A stretch of DNA of 64,000 bases from Agelaius tricolor (GCA_023055355.1 JALJCS010000056.1:2108001-2172000); one strand, 5' to 3'. Shown: positions 18,121 to 30,191, counted from the stretch's first letter. Numbers and translations: made by a program. The notes: generated from the letters alone by a model not told the origin.

Positions 18121-20090
18121 ATGGGCTCAAAGTTAAGCACAGCACAAAAAGGAGTGTATTATCATATTATTGGAATTTTAGTTAGTGCAAATGTAAAGTT
18201 CTCTAAAGGAAAATTGAAAGTTTACAAGGTGGCTTTTTCTACACTTCCCACAAACTTCTCCTGAGGAAGTCCACAATATTCAATTTTGGGATAAAGTAGG
18301 GCATGAATTGATAACCTTGGGACAGTCTGGGAATACATCTTCAGCTAAATTTGTGTTCTGGAGTTTACAAATTCAAACAGCCTTGCTCAAACAAAGGGAA
18401 TTGGAGAAAAAGCCAAATATCAAGCCATGTACCTCTGCTCTCCCTGTTTCTCCCCCTTCCAGCCCTAAACCTCTTACCCCAAAACTTGGTATTTTAAAGA
18501 GAGCAAATCCTGCTCATGCGCTGGGAAGTCGACTCCCTGAGCATGTTAAAATGCCTGAGTTCCCTTGTCCACAAGGACCTGGCCAGACAGCGTGGAACAT
18601 TTTCCAAAACCCTGTGTCCCCTGCTCTGAAACCCAGAGCACGTGTTAGTTTTTCAGAGAGCAGTGATGCCCAAAATGGCCCCCAGTCCCTAGGGGCTACC
18701 CAAGATGGACGATGCCACGTGGCACCCTCCCAGACCTGCTCGTCTTCTTCCCAAGATCCCCTTAAGCATCCCAAAATTCCTTCCCCATCCCCCTCTCCTC
18801 CTGTTCCTCATGACACCTTCCCTCCTCCCCCCTTTCCTACAGTACCCTCAGCTCCGCCCCCTACTCCTCCCAGGGGGCATCTGCCGATGTGACGTCACCA
18901 GGTGTCTCCGCCCCCTGTTCCCACAGTATCCCCGCCCCCTGCCTTCCCCCGTCTCTGCCCCCTGTTCCCATTGTGTCCCCGCCCCCTCCCCGGGTTCCCA
19001 GGGTGGGGGCACGCCCACTGCATGTCCCCAAACCTGTATCTGTTATCTCAATGCTTCCAATTCAAAGGATACAGGGCAGGAAGCTGCAGACCCAATACAG
19101 GGTCCCACTGTCATTCGCTCCTGTTTCATATCAGCCTGCAGCACAAGGAGGAGCAGCCCCAACTGCTAATTGGAGCTCTTTTGGACGACAACTGATTAAA
19201 GAGGTCTGTAAATCTCACCGGGAGTATGGCCCACACAGTCCATATTTCCGTGGCCTTTTAAATTCTGAATTGAGTAGGACTGCAGTAGTCCCACATGATT
19301 TAAAACAGCTTATCTCATGCCTCATGACCTCTACAGAATTCAAATTATAGGAATTAGCATGGAAGCAACTGTTAAAAGAGGCTCTCCCAGGCTTGCATGC
19401 TGATCCAAACACAGCAAAAGATGCTAATGGCATGTTAATTACCATTGAGCATCTCTCCGGTGAAGGCCAATGGTCTTCACCCTCAATCCAAGCTACCGCA
19501 ATTCCTGTAGAAACACTCGAGAAAGTAAAGGAAGCAGCTGAAAAAGCATTCTTTTCCCTCCAACCTGAGGGGCCTTTTGAGCCCTACAGTAAGATTAAGC
19601 AACTGCCATCAGAGCCTTTTCTGAAATTTGTAGAAAGGTTAACTAGAGCCATTGAAATACAAGTTAAAAAAGAGAATGCAAGGGAAGAGGTTTTAGAAGA
19701 AATGGTATTTACAAATGCAAATGAACAGTGTCGAGTGGCAATTTTGAGTCTCCCTCTAGAACCTCCCCCTACACTAAAAGATATGCTTCTAGTCTGTAAC
19801 AGGAAAGTGCCTCTGATGAGTGTTGCTGAAGACACCAGACCAAGGCTGCTGCCAAGACCACCTCAGCGTGTCGCCGTTGCCAGCCCTGCACCCATTCCCT
19901 CAGCACAGCAGTACACTGGGCAGCAGCGAAGACCAGCAATGGTTGACCCACAAAGCCATGTCTGCTTTGCAATAACCTTGGACATTGGAGTAGCCAGTGC
20001 CCCCTGAAAGGGCAATTTGATGAATTTAGAAATGGCACGGGAGGAGAATTACAAGCACTCCCAGGGGGTCAACAACAACAAAAAAACTGA
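18121..20090 (+). pseudogene. gag: P3 gag, broken
   Basis: ATG at 18121 with an MGSKLS start and matrix homology to P2/P6 Gag. A frameshift near 18228 breaks the frame; matrix and proline-rich linker continue in a second frame (to 18892), capsid in a third (from about 18889), with a TAG at 19348-19350 inside capsid. The major homology region is at about 19603-19660 (P-S-E-P-F-L-K-F-V-E-R-L). An indel falls in the zinc knuckle near 19960-19980. The gene ends at TGA 20088-20090 next to a frameshift signal. Confidence 0.88.
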
Positions 20091-20116
20091 ATGGGGAGCG
20101 CCGGCCTGCCAGGCGT
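20081..20116 (+). promoter_or_regulatory. P3 gag -1 ribosomal frameshift signal
   Basis: A AAA AAC at 20081-20087 directly before the gag TGA. A hairpin can form between GCGCC (20098-20102) and GGCGT (20112-20116, one G-U pair). The -1 frame is open into the dUTPase-like/protease region. Confidence 0.75.
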
Positions 20117-20857
20117 ACAGACACAAAAAGAGCAGGCCAAGGGAATAAGGAAAGTAAAACAAACCAAGCGCGCAGTAATATTACTATTTCTGTAAGTGAA
20201 GCTGATGCTTCAAAGACCACGTCTGCTGGTCCACTGTTGAAAGTGAAACAAAATAACCTTTGTTATGATTTAGGTGAACCTATGTTAACCACGTCTTCTG
20301 TCAATGAGCCTTACAGGTTGCAGCTGACAGAATCACTCCATATGAAAGACACTGACTGGCATTTTGTCTCTGTCAATCCAGAACAGAAGAGCACTTGGCA
20401 CCGAATTCGTTGTAAGTACATCGTCATTGGGGACACCAAACACACACCACATGAGATTGAAATTGCTCCAGGAATGACAACATCAGATCCTGAGCAATTC
20501 ATTCTCAGGCTGCACTGTTTCCACTCACCCCTGTTTCTTCCCAAAGGACAAATTGTTTCACAAGCTATCCCTGTGCCGTTTTTGCCTGAAGGCACCGAAA
20601 AACAAGGGCCCACAGTCGCCCAGGTCCAAGTTATTGGGAAAGACAAACCCAAATTATGGTGTAATGTCAGTGGGGGTGGGGAGTCAAAACGCATTGAGAT
20701 CCTTGTAGACACAGGTGCAGACTGCACAGTGATCCCAGTACAAGACTGGCCAGCACATTGGCCTTTGCAAAACGTTGCTGGTCACGTTCGAGGTGTAGGA
20801 GGCCTACAATTGGCAAGACAATCCAAAAGCATAATATTGGAAATTAGCTGTTATTGA
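20091..20857 (+). pseudogene. pro: P3 dUTPase-like domain and protease
   Basis: Open in the -1 frame of gag. A dUTPase-like domain (L-P-K-G-Q-I-V-S-Q-A-I-P-V-P near its end, comparable with the last core motif of the family) comes before an aspartic protease with the active-site DTGA (about 20708) and the V-G-G flap region. A deletion of roughly 330 nt (by comparison with P6) removes the end of protease and the start of reverse transcriptase; the joined sequence stops at 20857. Confidence 0.85.
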
Positions 20858-21554
20858 TAGAAAAGATTGTTTTTTCCATATTCCCCTACACCCTGACGAT
20901 GCACCGTGTTTCGCATTCTTGGTCCCCACCATCAACATGGAAGCCCCTATGAAAAGGTACCATTGGACAGTTCTTCCTCAGGGCCTGAAGGTTTCTCCAG
21001 CGATCTGCCAGTGGTATGTCTCTTCCATGCTTTCCCCAGTGCGTGCAGCCGCAGAAAAGGCCATCATCTATCATTATATGGATGATATCCTCGTGTGTGC
21101 CCGCAATGATGATTTACTCACACATGTGCTTGACCTAACGATCCATGCATTGATTGTTGCAGGGTTCGAGCTCCAGGAAAGGAAAATTCAAAAGATGCCA
21201 CCTTGGAAATATTTGGGCTTAGAAATTGGAAATAGGACCATTGTTCCTCAAAAACTAGAAATCAATCCAAAGATCAAGACCCTTGCGGATGTCCACAAGT
21301 TGTGTGGGTCTTTGAATTGGGTAAGGCCATGGCTCGGTCTGACTAACGAAGACCTTGCCCCTCTTTTCAATTTATTGAAAGGGGGAGAGGACCCGGGTGC
21401 TCCTAGGTCTATTACCCCAGAGGCACGGAAAGCTCTAGAAAAGGTTCAGATTGCAATGTCCACAAGACAGGCCCACCGATGTCGGCCTGACCTGCCATTC
21501 AAATTTATCATCTTAGGTACAGTCATTTGGACAGCAGAAATATGTTCACGTTAG
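20850..21554 (+). pseudogene. pol: P3 reverse transcriptase, palm and thumb only
   Basis: Homologous to P6 pol from the first palm aspartate strand onward: the D-C-F-F-H-I-P-L-H-P block, the L-P-Q-G-L-K-V-S-P block, YMDD (about 21076) and the connection up to the F-I-I-L-G block. The fingers are deleted upstream. RNase H and the integrase zinc-binding domain are deleted downstream; homology jumps at about 21520 to the integrase core. Confidence 0.88.
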
Positions 21555-22237
21555 TGTAGATACCTTTTCTGGAGCGGTCTATGCTTCTGCCCACACAGGA
21601 GAATCATCTATCGATGCCATTAAGCACCTCTTACAGGCTTTTTCTTTCATGGGCATCCCCAAGGAGTTGAAAACTGATAATGGACCTGCCTACAAATCCA
21701 AGGAATTCGGGAGCTTCCTGCAGCAATGGGGAGTAGAGCACAAAACTGGCATCCCCTACTCCCCTACAGGTCAAGCCATTGTAGAAAGGGCTCACCGTGA
21801 TATTAAAAGAGTCCTGGACGAGCAACAACAGGTTCTGAAGGTGCAAACCTCCCCACATCCGGTTGTCCAGGGCGCTGTTCACAATAAATTTTCTGAATTG
21901 TTCCTTTGGCAGCCTAAACCTGTCCATCCTACGCCACTTTAGGGGGAGCAGTCATACGTTGATGAAAGAAAAGCCTCCGGTTTTAGTAAAGGACCCTGAG
22001 ACTTGGAAGACGGTGGGACCTTACAAATTGGTTACTTGGGGACGTGGATACGCCTGTGTGTCCACCCCCTCTGGGTTAAAGTGGGTTCCTTCCAAATGGG
22101 TAAGGCCCTATGTTCCCAAGGTCTCAGAGAAATCGACAGAAGCGCCCCAGGTTGCTAACGCTGCCTGGAGAAGGAAACGCTGCACACGTTCTCTGGAGGA
22201 AATTCCATTTAAGCCTCCTTTCTGGAATAGTTTGTAA
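21535..22237 (+). pseudogene. pol: P3 integrase core and C-terminus
   Basis: Starts inside the catalytic core (Y-V-H-V-S-V-D-T-F-S-G). The second aspartate (T-D-N-G-P-A-Y, about 21676) and the glutamate (V-E-R-A-H, about 21780) are present; the first aspartate was lost with the deletion. A frameshift near 21863 separates the core from the C-terminal domain (V-T-W-G-R-G-Y-A-C-V and the W-R-R-K-R tail). Stop at 22235-22237. Confidence 0.85.
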
Positions 22238-22298
22238 TATGTTTGTCTTAAGTTCCTTGTACCAGTTTAGATCCCACGGTTCGTGTGTAGCTTCAAGA

Positions 22299-22757
22299 CG
22301 CCATGAGACCAAGCCTGCTCCTTGTCCTACTCCTGATCATCCCACCAGCGATCTCCTGCATAGTCCCTCAGCCCAAAGCACGTATGGACTACCTTGGCAA
22401 AAGACCTCGGACATCAAGAGAGAAACTGACAACTGGCTGAGTTGACTGTTCAAAGGCTGGGGACTCTCGGGCTGGTTGGGATCTATTCTGAAAACTGTAA
22501 TTTTAGTATTGTTTATTTTAGTTATTGTTATTGTAGTTGTTAGCATTGTTTTCGGACTAATCAAATGCATGGTTCTCAAGTTAGTTTCAAGCTCATCTCC
22601 CCCTCCTGAAGTTTACCATTTGGAAGCCCTTAGTGCTCCAATGGATGACTTGGAACCCTCAGTGGAAAGCACTGAACCTTCTGTAGAGGAGGAACTGATT
22701 TACCAACCATGGTTTGGCAAGCACTCTGTACCACAAACCCAGTCCTCTTCTTTTTAA
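22299..22757 (+). pseudogene. env: P3 env remnant (signal peptide joined to transmembrane subunit)
   Basis: ATG at 22299 starts a hydrophobic signal peptide followed by about 20 residues of surface subunit; the sequence then jumps to the membrane-proximal G-W-G-L-S-G-W block, the membrane anchor (about 22497-22570) and an acidic cytoplasmic tail ending at TAA (22755-22757). Surface subunit, furin site and CX6CC region are gone, and the two parts are in different frames. Confidence 0.82.
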
Positions 22758-22764
22758 ACAAAAC

Positions 22765-22774
22765 TAGGGGGAGA
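22765..22774 (+). promoter_or_regulatory. P3 polypurine tract
   Basis: TAGGGGGAGA directly before the 3' LTR. Confidence 0.8.
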
Positions 22775-23189
22775 TGTTGCAGTGTGATGCCATTTCCTGT
22801 TTCACCTATCCCAGCCCCCCAGGTGTGCCAAACTCTGCTTTCCCCTCCCCCTGTCCCCGGGCTTAAAAGGAGACGTGACCAGGCGGTCTGGATTCTGTTG
22901 GGAGCTGTTACAAGATTCAGAGGTCTATCATCCTGGAATAAAACTCTGGATTAAAACTCTACGATAGAATCCTCTCCTTTCTCTCTTCACCGTTGCCTGA
23001 ACCTTTTCCATCAGAGGTAAACTGAGTTTCTACTATGCCTGGATTTGTTCTGAGTGCCCAGCTGCAGCATCCAGCCGGCCAAAGGTATCTCTGAGGTGAA
23101 ACACCACAGCTGCCACCTTTGGTCCAGCAGCAAGGGTCAGACGAGGCCAGGCACGTCCCACCCGGAAATATTAGGATTAATATTCCATA
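22775..23189 (+). repeat. P3 3' LTR
   Basis: 415 bp, the match of 16822-17230; followed by CTGGCT (23190-23195). Confidence 0.9.
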
Positions 23190-23195
23190 CTGGCT

Positions 23196-24105
23196 GAAGC
23201 GAGAAGGCACCAAGTGGCCCCAGCCTGCTGCTTGTGCAAAAGAAAAGGCAAACTCCCTCCATGAGTTCTACCCTTGACTGACCGCCAGCCACCTTTCTCA
23301 GCGGAGCTGCTGTCACCAGAGAGATAAGAGAGGCACAAGGCCTGAGGCCCCTTTCCCTTTGTCTCTCAAGCAATGGAGGCATCTGTGGGGGCTGCGATCT
23401 TGGAAGGGAGGAATATTCTGCCATTTTAAGTTTCTCTTTGTTTCCATGGAGTTCGTGATGATAGGAAAGATGTGTACTAAAGTCTTCACAAATAATTCCA
23501 TGGGTGAGGGTATGGGTGTTAACATCTTTGAAATGGGTCTAAATGTCTTTACTAACTTCAAGCTGCAAGTTTGTTACAGAACCCAGACAGTTTGACTCTT
23601 GAAATAGACAAACGGGTCCCCACAAGCCTGAGTTTCCAAACTTTTGGGAAAATTACATGTTTAAGGGGGCACTATGTGTTAGGCAGTTTGGGAAGGCTGT
23701 ACCTTCCTAGTACCTCAGCCAATGGGAAAAGGAAGACAGCAATGTGTGGCTGGGAGTTTAAAAGGAGGCTGTGTCCTCCAAAACCTCAAGAGAGAAAACC
23801 CCATGGGCATATGCCCCAGTGGACTCTCCCTTTATCTGAATAAAGTTTCAGGACTCCTCTGTCTTCTTCATGGTCACTGGCTTTTTATAGTGTGATTTTT
23901 CTACACAGTGAGATTTAGTAATTTTGTATCTAGTGATTATTTACTATTATTTTTTGCCTGTGGCTGCTTTGCTTGTTAGTAAACTTATTTTTTACACTTA
24001 TATTTACCTATATTTTGTTACTCCTTATTGGTGGAAAGGGATTGATTAAAACAGAGGCAGAGCTCATTTTAGAGTGTTCCCCTTAGACTGTGTTAAACCA
24101 AGACA
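23196..24105 (+). mobile_element. LTR element inserted in CR1, part 2
   Basis: Continuation of 16396-16821 beyond P3. Contains a TTTAAAAGG promoter box (about 23758) and GAATAAAG (about 23839), as expected for a plus-oriented LTR, and ends AAGACA where CR1 reverse transcriptase homology resumes. Confidence 0.6.
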
Positions 24106-24217
24106 GATGGGTGAGGAACTGGCTCACGGGTCAGGCACAAATAGTTCTAATGAATGGGGTGACATCAGACTGGCGACTGGTCACTAGTGGGGTTCTGCAG
24201 GGCTCCATCTTTAGCTC
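24106..24217 (+). pseudogene. CR1 LINE, middle part of the split copy
   Basis: Continues the reverse transcriptase of 15640-16395: a W-V-R-N-W-L block, then the V-T-S-G-V block, until a solo LTR interrupts it after GCTC (24214-24217). Confidence 0.78.
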
Positions 24218-24774
24218 TGTTATCAATAGATAATGAGACGATTGGCTCTCGCAATTAAGGGATGAATATTGTGTGTATATTAAGAGAAGCTTTATTGATG
24301 TATAGTTATGTTATTGTGATTTGTTGTTTAGATGTCCTCTATTCTCCCCATAGTTCTCTTTTTCCTCCCTTCTGTATTGTTGCCACCAGACAGCCTAGGT
24401 TGTCTAGGACAGGTAGAAAGAAGGCATGTACATATATCCCTTGCATGGGACAGTTGGGAATGGAAAAGCTTGTTGCTAGGGAGGTGCAGCATGACAACAC
24501 CTAACCCTTCAATCAAGTTGCAAGAAAGCAGTCTCCACCAATAAATGGCAAAGAAGAGTTGACTGGCAGACTTTGGGAGGGGCCAGGGTTTGCTGATGCA
24601 ACCCCCAGGGGTATAAAAGGCGAAGTATCCGTCTTGAAGACGAGCCAGCCATGTGGTAGGCAGCTACGTGGGAGGTTCCCAGGCCTGTTTTTCCTTATTT
24701 AGTCTGTTTGTTGTATTTTTGTTAAGGTTTATTAAACCTTTTAAAATTTTTAAAGTCAGCAGTCATTTCTCACA
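24218..24774 (+). mobile_element. Solo LTR in CR1
   Basis: 557 bp from TGTTATCAAT to TTTCTCACA, flanked by GCTC on both sides (24214-24217 and 24775-24778). A 4-bp duplication with TG/CA ends suggests a class I (gammaretrovirus-like) element. It carries a GTATAAAAGG promoter box at about 24611. Confidence 0.78.
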
Positions 24775-25662
24775 GCTCTGTGCTATTCAACATAAGTGGC
24801 TTGGACACAGGACTTGAAGGGATACTAAGCAAGTTTGCAGATGATACAAAATTTGGAGGAGATGTTGACTAGCTCGAAGGCAGAGAGACCTTGATAAATT
24901 AGAGGGCTGGACAATCACCAACCATATGAAGTTCAGCAAGGGCAAGTGCCAGATTCTGCACCTGGGACAGGTCAACCCTGGATGTATGGACAGACTGGGG
25001 AATGAGAGGCTGGAAACCAGTGCCATGGAAAGGGACCTGGGGGTCCTGGTTGATGTCAAGTTGAATATGAGTCAGCAGTGCCCTGGCAGCCAGGAGGGTG
25101 AAATGTGTCCTGGTGTGCATCAGGCACAGCATCACCATCCAGTCAGGGATGTGACTGTCCTGCTCTGCTCTGTGCTGGTGTGGCCTCACCTCAAGTACTG
25201 GGTGATATTAAAGTATTAGGAAGTGTCCAAAGGAGGGCAATAAAGATGGTGAAGGGCCTTGAGGGGAAGCCATATGAGGAGTGGCTGAGGTCATTTGGCT
25301 GGTTCAGCCTGATGAAGTAGAGACTGAGGGGACACCTCATTGCAGTCTACAACTTCTTTGTGAGGGGAAGAGGAGGGGCAGGCACTGATCTCTGTGGTGA
25401 TCAGTGACAGGACCAGAGGGAAGGGCCTGAAGTTGTGTCAGGGGAGATTTAGTATGGATATTTAGGAAAGGTTCTTTATCCAGAGTGTATTTGGGCACTG
25501 GAACAGGCTCTCCAGGGCAGTGGTCACAGCACCAAACCTGACAGAGTTCAAGAAGCATTTGGACAACACTGTCAGGCACATGGGGTGACTCTTAGGGATG
25601 GTGCTGTGCAGGGCCATGAGTTAGACTCAATGATCCTGGTGGGTCCCTTCCAGTCATGGATT
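24775..25662 (+). pseudogene. CR1 LINE, 3' part of the split copy
   Basis: Completes the copy: the F-A-D-D-T-K catalytic block of reverse transcriptase (about 24835), the L-H-L-G-Q block, the V-Q-R-R-A block, then the ORF2 end and a 3' UTR ending near GGGTCCCTTCCAG. Several stops. Confidence 0.85.
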
Positions 25663-25689
25663 TTAACAAAATTACAAATACAAAAATTA

Positions 25690-27271
25690 GAATGATTTCT
25701 ATTAGACAAAATAACATCGTTGTTATGAATTGCATACACAACCTTTACCAGTATATACGAGCACAGTTTTCTGATCAGTGACTGGATGAATCTCAAAGTG
25801 GCAAATACTCCGTTCAGTGTCTAGACACACATCTTGGGCATTAATAGTGTTGCTTTCACAAATGAATCCTAGATGTTGTCTAGTAACACAAGATTCTAAG
25901 TTTACTGTTTGCCACTTTTCATTCACCTTTTGTGCCCTCACTCTGTTCTGAAGGGTAGAGCACTGTTTTTTTATGATTTAATCTTAGTGCAATGATGGGG
26001 TGGATAACTTAAACAGTGGCATTACATATGGCAAGCACAAAGGCAGTGGCCACATTAGAAGCAGGATCATAGGTGAAATTTACCATAGTCTACCAGGATT
26101 GAAACTTCTTTTCAAAATCAATCGCATTATCTTAGATAACTTTCTGAATTTCAGCTGGAAAATTGCTTCCACCCCCTTCTCATATGATCAAAGCTTCTGT
26201 TGTCTGCATCTATAACTGTGCTTATATACAACTGAAAGCTAAAGACACATTTTCTTGAACTGTACTAAGCACTTCTACTATTAGCTTGTGGTCTTGGTGC
26301 CTGGTCTTTTCCCACTTTGGCAGTACTTTTGAAATTTGCCACTGGCTAGTTCCTAATGCCAATAGAGATGACTGTAAAGGCTGCTTCAATTTTGTTAGGC
26401 CACTTGCTGCAGTGGCCAGCTTATTCATTAGTATTTCTGATTAAATTCTATTTAAAACTCCCAATCCTGTCCCTAATATCCCAGTTAGATCCTTTCTTAT
26501 TCTGCTCTTGAGGTATACTTGTCTTTGTAACTACGTTGTCCAGCCCCCAAAGGATGTTCTTAGGAAAGAGGAGAAGGCTGGTTGGATTTCTGAGATGTTA
26601 ATTTGCATTAGCAATTCAAGGTGTTTGAGAGACCATTCTGGATTGAACAACAGTTGTTGTTCACCCACAGTCCTCACTACGTAGGGGCCTATTTCATACA
26701 CTTCAGGTTCAAGTTTGGGTTGGGTCTGAACTGCTTGAGTACTAGTGTGAGTTGTATAAGGTCCTGCCATTGTATAAAGTGTAGTATCTATTTTAAATTT
26801 AAACAAGAGCCCGATAGCATCACGAGCCCAAAGGCAAGTCACGCCTACAGGCAGTATTAAGGTGAAATTACACCAACAGTCTGATTTACTTGGGCTATTA
26901 GAAACTTCCTAGTGTTTGTATACAGGAGAGGTTGAGACACTAATTGCATCTGGTCTCTCATGAGCCGTCCCATTGTCCACCCAGCACCCTTCCTTGATTT
27001 CTTCTCATCTGATCCCTTGAAGTGTCCACAGTTCCCCTTCCTGACACTCCTGCTCCTCATATACTTGATCTCCGTGAATTACTACAGCGGATAGGTTTAA
27101 ATCTTTTATCTCAGAAGGTTCTCCCATGGATCCAGTATACTGATTAAAAGCCTGGGACCAAGGCCATTCAGCATCGCTTTGGATAGAGGTACTCTCTAAT
27201 TCTAAGACTCCAGTTATAATTATATACAAAACAATTCTACAAATGAAATTACAAACTACCCCTGGCCGCAA
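25690..27271 (-). pseudogene. env: Env-like remnant of the minus-strand class I ERV
   Basis: Frames follow the integrase end directly on the minus strand, with the putative start overlapping it near 27271 (a hydrophobic signal-peptide-like stretch). Pieces further on (27060-26531, 26428-26222, 25941-25723) look like surface and transmembrane ectodomain with cysteine-containing blocks, but the gene is broken by many stops. No furin site or CX6CC motif could be placed with confidence. Confidence 0.55.
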
Positions 27272-27276
27272 TATAC

Positions 27277-28270
27277 TTATTTTGCCCGAGTAAGTTTTAG
27301 TCTCAGTTCCTTGTCTCCTGGTGTCATTTCCAAGGGGCTTCTGAGGCCTTTTTCACTAGAGAGTGGTGGATCTAGGCATTCTGCTCCTTGATCTTGATGG
27401 CGGTGAAGGTGGTGAGAAGCACCTGGAATGGTCCTTCCCACTGTGGTTCCAAAGTCTTTTCTGTTAGAGACATATACATAATCTCCAGGCTGTATGTTAT
27501 GTACTGGTCCATCTAGCTCCCTGCTCTGAGTTCCAGCCACGTGTTTCTCAATTTCTCTGAGCTGTTTGCTTAAAGCCATCATGTAGGTGGCCAACGTTAC
27601 CTCCCCAGTGTGGGTGGACATTCCCTTATGTATTCCATATGGTCTTCCATAAAGTATTTCAAAAGGACTCAGCTTTTCTTTAGCCCGAGGTTTAGTGCGA
27701 ATTCGCAATGGTGCCAGTGGAAGGGCTTGGGGCCAGGGTAGATTAACTTCCTGCCCCAGTCTTACAATCTGCTGCTTAATCAAATGATTCATTTTCTCCA
27801 TCTGGCTGCTTGATTGGGGGCAGTATGGAGTGTGAAGTTCTCAATCTATGTCCAGGTGGCTACTAATCTGTTGCAGTATTTTGGAAATGAAATGTGATCC
27901 TTTATCTGAGGGTATTGTTGCTGGAACTCTGAAGTGTGGTATTATTTCTTGTAATAATACCCTGGTTACCTCTCGAGCCTTAACAGTTTTGGTGGGGAAG
28001 GCTTTTGGCCACCTTGAAAATGTATCTGTCAGTACTAATAAATACCGATACCCCCCTTTCCTTGGGAGTTCTGAAAAGTCAATTTGCCACTGCTGTCCAG
28101 GCCCATGGACTCTCCCAATCTGACCGAGTTTTGGCCTGGGGGTATTTTTGGGGTTAGTTTGGAGGCAAAGATCGCACTGTTGGGTCACTTGAGTAATAGT
28201 GGCATATAAATTCTTGGCAACGATTCTTTCAATTAAGTAGGTGTTCAGGGCATCTATTCCCCAGTGTGCT
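27277..28270 (-). pseudogene. pol: Class I ERV integrase
   Basis: Gammaretrovirus-type integrase in two frames separated by a stop (27841-27843). The catalytic core has W-Q-I-D-F (first aspartate), S-D-K-G-S-H-F (second aspartate, changed from the usual TDNG) and a Q-M-E-K-M block just beyond the stop (glutamate). The S-P-F-E-I-L-Y-G-R-P motif near 27650 is typical of the group. The zinc-binding domain is partly visible before the core (C-D-L-C). Confidence 0.85.
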
Positions 28271-28380
28271 TTCTGGAGTTCTTCTTTTACTAGTGACTAC
28301 AGCAAATGGGAAGGGATTACCAGCTTCCTTTCAATGGTAGCTCGCCCTTCATGGTTATATGTCCCTTGTTGATCTTCAAT

Positions 28381-29569
28381 TCATTTTCTATCTTTCTTAT
28401 TATATTCCAGCTTACTTTCAAGGGAAATTTGTCCATCCGGCATTAGGGCTCTTTTAATAGTTACCTCACTTTTTGCTGCTTCCTTTGCCTCTCTATCCGC
28501 CAGCTCATTTCCTAATTCTGAGCTCACTCTCTGGTGTGCCTTAATATGCATAATTGCTACTTTTTCAGGCAACTGAACTGCTTCCAGCAGCTGGATTATC
28601 TCTTGCGCGTGTTTGATGTTCTTTCCTTGTGAGGTTAGCAGTCCCCTCTCCCTCTAGGTGGCTCCGTGTGCGTGCACAATTCCGAATGCATACCTCGAGT
28701 CTGTATAGATGTTTATTCTCTTTCCTTTTGCCATTTCCAAGGCACGGGTCAGGGCAATTATCTCGGCCTTGTGCGCAGAGGTGCCTGTTGGTAAGGGTCC
28801 AGATTCTATTACCTCTCTGCATGTAGTCACTGCGTACTCAGCATGTTGCTCTCCACTGGCAACATAGCTACTCTCATCAGTGAACCAGGTCTCTGCATCG
28901 TCCAAAGGAATGTCCTTCAAGTCTGGGCAGCTGGAGTAAGTAGCTTCAATGGTCTCCAGGCAATCGTGGTGTACTGCTTCTCCTTGATTTCCACTGAGAA
29001 AAGAAGCTGGGTTGACAATATTAGTTACCACTATCTCTACATCATCTTGCTCTACCGTGATGGCCTGGTATTTCAGGAATCTCTGTGGTGAAAGCCAGCA
29101 GCCATCTTTTACTTCCAGTACTGCGGACACTGTGTGGGACACTAGCACAGTCATTTTTTGTCCCAGGGAAAACTTGCATGCCTCTTGAATATTCAGCACG
29201 ACTGCTGCTACAGCTCTGAGGCAACCTGGCCATCCCCTGGCCATTGCATCTAGTTGCTTGGAGAAGTAAGCAACTGCCCTCCGGTATGGACCCATGTCTT
29301 GAGCCAATATTTCCAGGGCAATTCCTTGTCTTTCATGGGAAAATAGAAAGTATGGTTTTCTTAAATCTGGAAGTCCCAAAACTGGAGCTGACATGAGGGC
29401 ACTCTTTAGCTGGTGAAAGGCCCATGTGGCTTCCTTTGCCTAGTGGAGATCTTTATCTGATGAACAGTCCATAATTATAAACCCACAGCGGCACCACCCT
29501 GCCATGCCTAAGAAGGTTCAGAGTTTCTTTAAAATGTTTCCTTGTTAGCCTGCCCTGAAATTCGTTGCC
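28381..29569 (-). pseudogene. pol: Class I ERV reverse transcriptase connection and RNase H
   Basis: 28654-29394 encodes the connection domain (V-A-Y-F-S-K-Q-L-D block) and most of RNase H, with active-site residues in W-F-T-D-E-S, a K-A-E-I block and Y-T-D-S-R-Y. A frame change and stops follow. 28381-28572 keeps the final part with I-K-A-H-Q and a L-A-D-R-E-A block. The gene is cut at 29569 by provirus P4 and continues at 33814. Confidence 0.85.
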
Positions 29570-30189
29570 TGTGGGATCTCAGCACATCGTTCCCGATGTC
29601 CAGAGATGCCAGGAGAACCCTTGGGGGTCTCGAAAACCCTGGAATGTTGCCAAGAGTGTTTGGTGGCTTGATTTTGATCCATCCACAGAAGTAACAAGAG
29701 TCTGAGGACAAGAGAATCACTTTAGAGTACAAGGTGTAAAAGAGACACATTTAGAGGGTGAGATATAGACTTTACGGTTTTTGGTACAGGGGGGTTATGG
29801 AGACAAGATGGAGGGATCAGGGCGTGTCTTGTCCTTCTTCTTTCTTCTTCTTGTCCTCCATCTCCTGTGATGATGTTGGCACTTAGAGATTGGTTTATGG
29901 TGAAGGTGCACTTGCTAACATGGGCGAAAAGCATTGGGAAATAAAGGTAAATATTGTATACGTAGGTTTTAGTATAAAAAGACATGACCGCCCCGTGGGT
30001 GGTCAGAGAGTGCCTGTGACTGCTTGCAGATCAGACCTCTGTTGGGCAGACAGAAAAATTTTGTAGATAGGAAATAATAAACAACCTGAAGACCGAAAAA
30101 CTGAAGAGTCCAGACTCGTCCTTTGCATCGCGCCCACCAAAGAACCACTCTACCCGTGTCGGGGCAGAGACAGACAGCCGGACCCGACA
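29570..30189 (+). repeat. P4 5' LTR
   Basis: Starts TGTGGGATCTCAGC and ends GGACCCGACA. TATAAAAAG promoter at about 29972; AATAAA at about 30076. Confidence 0.93.
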
Positions 30190-30191
30190 TT

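Larger units (their letters stand above)
16822..23189 (+). mobile_element. Provirus P3: betaretrovirus-like, internally deleted
   Basis: 6,368 bp with two LTRs (16822-17230 and 22775-23189) and a perfect 6-bp TSD, CTGGCT (16816-16821 and 23190-23195). Order: LTR, primer-binding site, leader, gag, dUTPase-like/protease, partial reverse transcriptase, partial integrase, env signal peptide joined to the transmembrane subunit, LTR. At least three large deletions and several frameshifts. Related to P6 but a different LTR family. LTRs differ at about 13 positions plus small indels. Confidence 0.93.

Noticed and set aside
16396..24105. Exact target duplication for the LTR element around P3
   Set aside because: TATGG and GATGG match at four of five bases only; the element is supported by CR1 interruption and TGTC/GACA ends, but the TSD is not counted as proven.
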